Of a stretch of DNA of 13,623 bases, positions 8,740 through 13,623 are shown piece after piece (position 1 is the stretch's first letter; each line of letters begins with the position of its first letter). Made by a program: the position numbers and the translations under genes. The stretch is from NCBI GenBank assembly GCA_937889795.1, contig CALBZH010000204.1, forward strand, positions 1 to 13,623, written 5' to 3'. The notes beneath the pieces were generated by a model that made no database searches, was not told the origin of the DNA, and saw only the letters and a list, made by a program, of their open reading frames with translations. The DNA is from an uncultured Syntrophobacteraceae bacterium (GTDB lineage Bacteria; Desulfobacterota; Syntrophobacteria; Syntrophobacterales; Syntrophobacteraceae).

Positions 8740-9879
8740 ATGTTTTCTCCTGTAAAGCGGGTTTCCAGATCAACCCTCGCGAGGGGCTGGTGCGGTCGGA
8801 TGGGAATAGCGGTTGGGGGTGTTGCGATGCTGATCTTGGGACTCTCGGCCTCGGTGCATGCCTTGCAGCAGCACGCCCTGACCCCAGCGCAGGAGTCCGG
8901 GGTACAGGCACCTGAAGGGGGAGCTTCCCCGGAGGCGGCCACCGGGCATGATCAGAAATCGGGATCTTCCCTCGGTGCTCAGGGAGCTCCGGCTGCGGAG
9001 CCGCATAGAGCAACGGAATCTAAAAAAGGGGGTCCTGCAGCCCCGGTACAGGAGTCCGGGAAAACGGGCGAGCACGCCGCTCCGATTGGCGCCGAGCATG
9101 GGGAAGAGCATGGGGCCCATGGTCCGGCGCTCCCCGAAATATCCACCATCCCGGGTGTGACCTTCGTGGAGACCATGATCAAGCTCATGGAGTATGAGCT
9201 CCACGGCCGCTTCCTCGGGTGGCGTCCCAATGACATGGTCATTGGTCGCGTGACAGACAACATCAACAACTACCAGTTGGGCATTCTCGAAGCGATTCGG
9301 TTCACGACCTTCCGCCTCAAGGACAGCCTGACACGCATGGGGGATGCGGACACGTACGATCCGGACCTCGAATTGGCTTTGAACCTGTTCATGAATCGGG
9401 CGACCCTGTTTTGGTTTCCGTCGGCTGAGAACTCCTACGAGGAAGCCATCGACCATCTGAAGCGGTTCGTCGTGAAGCTCAAGGCGGGCCAGAGGAACTT
9501 TTACCCGCGCATCGACAATTTCCGACTCCTGATGAGTACCTACAAGGACCTCCTGGGCAATGTGAATAGAAGCCTGATCGTATCGCCCGTGAGCTGGTTC
9601 AAGGTGGATGACTACTTCTACTACGCCAAAGGAATGTCCCACGTCTTCTACGAGCTGTTGCGGGTCGTCCGCGTGCAGTATGAAAACCAGCTCAAGTCCA
9701 CACTCACCGCGCTGGAGTTGGTGGACGAGATCATCCACGAGCTCTATCGGACCGAGGAAATGGATCCGTGGATCATCCTGGACTCCGACCTGGACGGCAT
9801 CTTCGCGAACCATCGAGCGAATCTGAACGCGCCGCTGAGCGAAGCCGCGCACCTCATGGTTATCCTCAGCAGCTTCTGA
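8740..9879 (+). CDS. DUF2333-like exported or membrane-anchored protein of unknown function
   Basis: The protein has 379 residues with no known biochemical role. Residues 1-20 are basic, followed by a hydrophobic segment (21-39) and a possible signal-peptidase site after SVHA (41); it may instead be an uncleaved anchor. Residues 44-130 are a low-complexity Pro/Ala/Gly/Glu/His linker containing a repeated QESG. The folded part (about 131-379) is alpha-helix rich and follows the order of landmarks I recall for DUF2333 (COG5345): GWRPNDM (160-166), LGILEAIR (180-187), FWFPSAENSYEEAIDHLKRF (224-243), FYPRIDNF (254-261), WFKVDDYFYYAKG (286-298), LLRVV (306-310) and IFANHRANL (354-362). It follows queD by 65 nt and may share its promoter. 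The family match is from memory and should be confirmed by profile search; the function is unknown. Confidence 0.85.
   Translation: MFSPVKRVSRSTLARGWCGRMGIAVGGVAMLILGLSASVHALQQHALTPAQESGVQAPEGGASPEAATGHDQKSGSSLGAQGAPAAEPHRATESKKGGPAAPVQESGKTGEHAAPIGAEHGEEHGAHGPALPEISTIPGVTFVETMIKLMEYELHGRFLGWRPNDMVIGRVTDNINNYQLGILEAIRFTTFRLKDSLTRMGDADTYDPDLELALNLFMNRATLFWFPSAENSYEEAIDHLKRFVVKLKAGQRNFYPRIDNFRLLMSTYKDLLGNVNRSLIVSPVSWFKVDDYFYYAKGMSHVFYELLRVVRVQYENQLKSTLTALELVDEIIHELYRTEEMDPWIILDSDLDGIFANHRANLNAPLSEAAHLMVILSSF
8890..9060 (+). repeat. Direct repeats inside the linker of the DUF2333 gene
   Basis: The 12-mer CAGGAGTCCGGG occurs at 8890-8901 and again at 9049-9060, encoding the QESG motif twice in the same frame. 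A second, tandem near-repeat of GAGCATGGGG (around 9095-9116) encodes the His/Glu/Gly-rich end of the linker. These suggest that the linker grew by small duplications. Confidence 0.6.
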
Positions 9880-9904
9880 TCCGTGGCTCAGAGCGCTGGA
9901 CTCC

Positions 9905-9927
9905 CCCTCCCCCGACCCGGGGGAGGG
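9905..9927. terminator. GC hairpin in the convergent gap, probable bidirectional terminator
   Basis: CCCTCCCCCG (9905-9914) pairs perfectly with CGGGGGAGGG (9918-9927) around a 3-nt loop, in the 66-nt gap between the convergent DUF2333 and M48 genes. The position suits termination from both sides. The T-rich tail is weak (GGCATTCTGTT on the plus side), so termination could need other factors. Confidence 0.6.
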
Positions 9928-9945
9928 CGGCATTCTGTTGCCCCC

Positions 9946-11772
9946 TTATTGGGGCTTATTCCTCAGAGCGTCTTTCATCTTCTCCTTCTGCCCCAGAAAA
10001 TAATCCCGTTTCTCCGGATTCTTCTCGAGGGCCTGCTCAATGGTGCGTAGGGCTTCTTCGTATTGTCCATTGACGTAATAAGCCTCTGCCAGAGTGTCGA
10101 GAATGTATGGCTCGGGCGTTTTCTGCGCTGCTTCTTTCGCGAGCTTCAGGGCAGCTTCCGGCAGGAAGTAAGGGGGTGGGGCGGTTGCATAAAACCAGGC
10201 GAGATTGTTCTGAACCACCGGATCGTCCGGCAGAGCTTCAGAAGCCTTGACTAGCCAATGCTCCGCTTCCTGAAAACGACGGAGCTCGAGCAAGGCCCCC
10301 CCAAGCGCTGAGGCGAGGTGAGGGTCGACCGGTGCGAACTGCATGAGAATTTCCGCGCGCTTGACGTCGATCTGCTTGTACCAGCCCTGGACCAGATCCG
10401 ATCGCTTCAGATGCCAGCCCCCCCAGATCAGTATGGAGAGACAGCACGCGACCACCGTGGCGGCTCCGTACAGCTTTTGGCTGTGCCGACGGGCCAGGAA
10501 CGGTCGCTCGTGGCACTGGAGGAGAAAACTCACGCGCTCGCGAATACTGAAGTGGTGCCAGTTGGGCAGGTCGTGGGTTTGACCGCTCATCACGGCGATC
10601 TTTTCAAGTGAGCTAATGAGCGTGAAGGGATGCCCGATGAGCTTCAGGGCATAGAGGTCCGCCTGGCGCTCGCAGTTTCGAAGAAAGAAGCCGAAGACAA
10701 ACCGGAAGTAGAGCAGGAAGACTAGAAGTACCGGGAGGCTGTAGGCCAAGGAAAACAAGCTGAGCTGACTGGAATCGCCAGCAAAGGCCCAGCGAAGGAA
10801 GTATTCCTGGTTTAGAAGAAAAGCGAGCAGCAAGTCGCCATAGGCGAAGGTGAGCGCGGCGTAGCCCAGGAAGAAGAGCAGAAAGAAGGGGAGATGCAGT
10901 CTGCGCGCGTGTCCCATCTCGTGGGCCATCACGGCTTTGAGCTCGTCGCCGTTCAGCAGTGCCAAGAGCCCCCGTGTGATCAGAATGTAGCGCAGCGGAG
11001 GAGCTACGCCGACGATCCCAGCCGTAAGTGTCTCGCCTCCGAAAAGAGGCCAGATCTTGAAGTCACCGAGTGAAAAACGTTGCTCGGCACAGAACTGTTC
11101 CAGCTCGGCTCGAATCGCGCCGGACGGGAGCGACTCACAGCGCCACAGGCGGACCATGATCCACGGAGCCAGCAGGATGAAAAGAGCCAAGCTCAGGGCA
11201 AAGGACAAATACTGGCCCAGCACCGTCTTCAGGAAGGCGACGTGGTCCAGGTGATCGATCAGGTCCGAGACGAGAGAAATGAGCAGCCAGGGCACCAGAA
11301 AGGCCCCGTTGAAGGACAGGTGCCCCCAAATAAACGCCGCGCGGCTCATTCTGGACTGATGGATGACCCGATACAAAGGGTGTGCAAAGGTCCAGCAAAT
11401 GGTCTGATGGACCACATAGAGGAGAAGGCCGGTTGCTCCGGGGAGGGTCAGGGATTGGGTGAAGCCGGGGATTGCACTCAGGTAAAACTTGATGTTCAGG
11501 ACGAACACGTCGATGCCCAGAACCCCGAGGGCCAGGAGCGACAGCTGCATCTGCAGGCGGTGATAGCGCCTGGTGATGAAGGACAGGGACACCCCTTGGG
11601 CAAAGGCTCGACCAAGCCGCCGATGCGTCAGGAAGGTGATCAGTCCGTAAGCCAGAACAAGGGTACCCCACAGCCCGAAGGTTGTTGCCGGACCAAACGT
11701 GGCCTTAGGCCCGGGTTGTTGCAGGGTGAAGATGAGCAGGGCGGCCAAATAGCCGAGAAGCTGACTATACAT
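9946..11772 (-). CDS. Polytopic membrane M48 zinc metalloprotease with C-terminal TPR-like region
   Basis: The protein has 608 residues. About six hydrophobic segments (near 5-17, 31-48, 73-94, 114-130, 147-171, 188-207) precede the protease core. The zinc site is HEMGH (284-288, His284, Glu285, His288), with the third ligand Glu368 in NCERQADLYALKL. Two long hydrophobic stretches (294-320 and 339-364) lie between them, as in HtpX/Ste24-type M48 enzymes, and a last one is at 437-453. After it, 470-600 looks like tetratricopeptide repeats (for example NNLAWFYAT and the 556-590 helical pair LDTLAEAYYVNGQYEEALRTIEQ-type, split). BepA also joins M48 to TPRs but is soluble and periplasmic, so this is not BepA. 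It lies 45 nt after kdsD without an obvious ribosome site. A role in membrane or envelope protein quality control is plausible; the substrate is unknown. Confidence 0.88.
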   Translation of the reverse strand: MYSQLLGYLAALLIFTLQQPGPKATFGPATTFGLWGTLVLAYGLITFLTHRRLGRAFAQGVSLSFITRRYHRLQMQLSLLALGVLGIDVFVLNIKFYLSAIPGFTQSLTLPGATGLLLYVVHQTICWTFAHPLYRVIHQSRMSRAAFIWGHLSFNGAFLVPWLLISLVSDLIDHLDHVAFLKTVLGQYLSFALSLALFILLAPWIMVRLWRCESLPSGAIRAELEQFCAEQRFSLGDFKIWPLFGGETLTAGIVGVAPPLRYILITRGLLALLNGDELKAVMAHEMGHARRLHLPFFLLFFLGYAALTFAYGDLLLAFLLNQEYFLRWAFAGDSSQLSLFSLAYSLPVLLVFLLYFRFVFGFFLRNCERQADLYALKLIGHPFTLISSLEKIAVMSGQTHDLPNWHHFSIRERVSFLLQCHERPFLARRHSQKLYGAATVVACCLSILIWGGWHLKRSDLVQGWYKQIDVKRAEILMQFAPVDPHLASALGGALLELRRFQEAEHWLVKASEALPDDPVVQNNLAWFYATAPPPYFLPEAALKLAKEAAQKTPEPYILDTLAEAYYVNGQYEEALRTIEQALEKNPEKRDYFLGQKEKMKDALRNKPQ

Positions 11773-11817
11773 GGGCGGATGCGTCGTCGGTGGAAAGGTG
11801 GAATGGGACCAACGGGG

Positions 11818-12831
11818 CTACCGGGTGAACCGGATCTTGCCCTTTCCCAGCAGGTCGTGCAGGTGAAGGATCCCGACCAGGCCCCCCGATGCGTTGCTGA
11901 CGGGCAAGACCGTGATTTGGTGGCGCTCCATGACCTCCAACGCCTCCGCCACCGAAAGATCGGAGCCGATGGAGCGAGGGCGCGGCGTCATGACTTCCCT
12001 GACCTGCTTGTCGCCGAGATGGAGGTGCTTATTCAGAGCGCGTCTCAGATCCCCGTCCGTGAAAATGCCTTGAACGGAGTCGTCCTCGCCGACCACGAGC
12101 GTGGCCCCCATCCCTTTGCGGCTCATTTCTTCCAGCGCTTTCGGAACGAGGGTCTCGGGGCTCACACGCGGGATGTCGCTGCCCTGCTTCATGACTTCGA
12201 AGAGCGGAACCTGGAGACGCTCACCGATCTGTCCGCCGGGGTGGTATCGCTTAAAATCCCTGGCCTGAAAGTCGCGCAGCTTGAGAAGGGCCACGGCGAG
12301 AGCGTCGCCCATGGCCAGCATGGCCGTGGTGCTGGCGGTGGGAGCGAGGCCCAGGGGACACGCCTCCTTCGGAACGCCCGTGTATATCGCAAGGTCGCTG
12401 CTCTGGGCGAGCGAGGATGAAAGATTCCCCGTCAACGCGATGATCTTCGTTCCCAAGGATCTCAGGCTGGGAAGGATGATGTTGAGCTCATCCGTTTCGC
12501 CGCTGTTGGAAAGCGCCAGCACGATATCTTCCGCCCGCGCCATCCCGAGGTCCCCGTGCATGGCCTCGACCGGGTGCAGGAAAAACGACGGCGTCCCGGT
12601 GCTGCTCAGAGTCGCGACGATCTTGCGCCCCACGATCCCGGACTTGCCGATCCCTGTCACAATCACTCTGCCCGACGACTCGTAAATCCACCGCACCGTC
12701 TTGGCGAAGGGATCCCCGATGCGCTCGACAAGGCACAGCAGTCCCTCGGCTTCAGTGCGGAGGACGTCCTGGGCCATTTCAATGATTTCAGACCGGCTGT
12801 ATTGTGGCTTCAGGGATGCTTCCACGGTCAC
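11818..12831 (-). CDS. kdsD: Arabinose-5-phosphate isomerase (KdsD/KpsF family)
   Basis: Interconverts ribulose-5-phosphate and arabinose-5-phosphate, the first committed step to Kdo for lipopolysaccharide. The protein has 337 residues: a SIS sugar-isomerase domain (about 35-190) followed by two CBS domains (about 213-270 and 281-332), the normal full-length form. Residues matching the known active site are Lys63 (GIGKSG), Glu112 (SNSGETDE), Glu156 (PKEACPLGLAPT) and His197 (RYHPGGQIG). The start is a GTG at 12829-12831, overlapping the purF stop as GTGA; a second GTG two codons later (12825) is also possible. No strong ribosome site is seen, consistent with coupling to purF translation. It strongly suggests a Gram-negative cell. 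A capsule-specific KpsF paralogue is possible, but no capsule genes are nearby. Confidence 0.96.
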   Translation of the reverse strand: MTVEASLKPQYSRSEIIEMAQDVLRTEAEGLLCLVERIGDPFAKTVRWIYESSGRVIVTGIGKSGIVGRKIVATLSSTGTPSFFLHPVEAMHGDLGMARAEDIVLALSNSGETDELNIILPSLRSLGTKIIALTGNLSSSLAQSSDLAIYTGVPKEACPLGLAPTASTTAMLAMGDALAVALLKLRDFQARDFKRYHPGGQIGERLQVPLFEVMKQGSDIPRVSPETLVPKALEEMSRKGMGATLVVGEDDSVQGIFTDGDLRRALNKHLHLGDKQVREVMTPRPRSIGSDLSVAEALEVMERHQITVLPVSNASGGLVGILHLHDLLGKGKIRFTR

Positions 12832-13623
12832 TTACCCGTTTCGAAACAGTGCTTCCGGACAGGCTCCCCGAACGGAACCGCATAATCACCCGTGAAGCAC
12901 GCAAGGCAGAAGGGATGGCCCTCCATCTGGCTGTCGGCGCCCTCCAGGAGACCGTCCAGGCTCAGATACCCGAGGGAGTCCAGCCCGATGAAGTCGCGGA
13001 TCTCGCTCACCGAGTGCGAGGAGGCGATGAGCTCCCCCTTCGTCGAGAAGTCGATCCCGTATGGGCAGGGAAAGCGATGCGGCGGGCAGCTCACCAGCAT
13101 GTGAATCTCTTTGGCGCCTGCGTCACGCAGGGTCTTGATGCGGGTTCGCGTCGTGGTGCCTCGGATGATGGAGTCCTCCACCAAGACGACCCGTTTCCCG
13201 CGCAGGAGCTCCCGGACGGGATTGAGCTTGATGCGCACGGCGAAATCCCGCATAGCCTGGCTCGGCTGAATGAACGTGCGGCCGACGTAGTGGTTCCGGA
13301 TGACGCCCATCTCGAGGGGGATCCCGGATGCTTCCGCGAACCCCAGGGCCGCATAGTTGCCCGAATCGGGGAACGGCATGACCAGATCCGCGTCGAACTT
13401 GTTCTCGCGTCCCAGGATGTGCCCGAGGCGCTTGCGGCACAGGTAGACATTCTGCCCGAAGATGCTGCTGTCAGGGCGGGCGAAGTAAATGAACTCGAAA
13501 ATGCACTGGGCCGGGCGGACTTCAGCAAAGGGATGCATGGAGCGAAGCCCGTTCTTGTCAATGATGAGAATCTCGCCGGGGGCGATGTCCCTGATATAGG
13601 TGGCCTCGATCAGGTCCAGGGCA
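12828..13623 (-). CDS. purF: Amidophosphoribosyltransferase, C-terminal part (runs off the right edge)
   Basis: First committed enzyme of purine synthesis: it makes phosphoribosylamine from PRPP and glutamine. The last 264 residues are present and the frame is open to the window edge, so the N-terminal glutaminase domain with its Cys1 nucleophile is outside. The fragment begins within LIEATYIRDIAPGEI. The PRPP-binding loop is VVLVEDSIIRGTTT (fragment 145-158). Four cysteines at fragment positions 40 (CIFEF), 186 (PCPYG), 239 and 242 (CLAC) match the [4Fe-4S] ligands of the oxygen-sensitive Bacillus subtilis-type enzyme, not the E. coli form. Internal ATG codons such as 13536-13538 are not the start. 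It overlaps kdsD by 4 nt, so the two are probably coupled. Confidence 0.97.
   Translation of the reverse strand, partial: ALDLIEATYIRDIAPGEILIIDKNGLRSMHPFAEVRPAQCIFEFIYFARPDSSIFGQNVYLCRKRLGHILGRENKFDADLVMPFPDSGNYAALGFAEASGIPLEMGVIRNHYVGRTFIQPSQAMRDFAVRIKLNPVRELLRGKRVVLVEDSIIRGTTTRTRIKTLRDAGAKEIHMLVSCPPHRFPCPYGIDFSTKGELIASSHSVSEIRDFIGLDSLGYLSLDGLLEGADSQMEGHPFCLACFTGDYAVPFGEPVRKHCFETGK

Noticed and set aside
8770..9933. 387-codon open frame on the minus strand opposite the DUF2333 gene
   Set aside because: The plus-strand gene has a ribosome site, a signal sequence and family landmarks. The minus frame has none and runs through the terminator hairpin.
11080..12420. 446-codon open frame on the plus strand opposite the M48 and kdsD genes
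   Set aside because: Gln/Gly/Asp-rich antisense reading of two clear genes; no start signal or motif.

Overview
The window is a GC-rich bacterial chromosome segment filled with housekeeping and envelope genes. I see no phage, transposon, CRISPR array, toxin-antitoxin pair or defence island. The KdsD-type isomerase implies a Gram-negative cell that makes Kdo/LPS. The order xerC-hslV-hslU-argB-argD-argF-argG-argH, the Bacillus-type Fe-S PurF and a DUF2333-like protein together suggest Desulfobacterota, perhaps a Syntrophobacter-like lineage. That assignment is inference from gene order and recalled family knowledge, not from a search.

Layout. From about 7964 down to 1, a tightly packed minus-strand block reads xerC, hslV, hslU, argB, argD, argF, argG and the start of argH, which leaves the window. 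Most gaps are 4 to 25 nt and argD overlaps argF by 4 nt. The exceptions are 91 nt before hslV and 78 nt before argH. I saw no terminator in the block, so it looks like one long transcript that joins chromosome-dimer resolution, the HslUV protease and five of the arginine-pathway steps. argC and argJ are not in the visible part.

A 323-nt divergent intergenic region (7965-8287) separates xerC from a plus-strand pair. The pair is queD, which starts with TTG behind a sigma70-like promoter, and a gene for an exported or membrane-anchored DUF2333-like protein of unknown function. A strong GC hairpin lies between them. The pair ends at a GC-rich hairpin in a 66-nt convergent gap.

From the right edge another minus-strand operon reads purF (C-terminal part only), kdsD (GTG start overlapping the purF stop by 4 nt) and a polytopic M48 metalloprotease with a C-terminal TPR-like region.

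Most genes are confidently identified, conserved and intact. The least characterised are the DUF2333-like protein and the membrane M48-TPR protease. I did not find convincing evidence for a wholly new system. The best leads are these two proteins, their neighbourhoods, and the hslVU-arg linkage.
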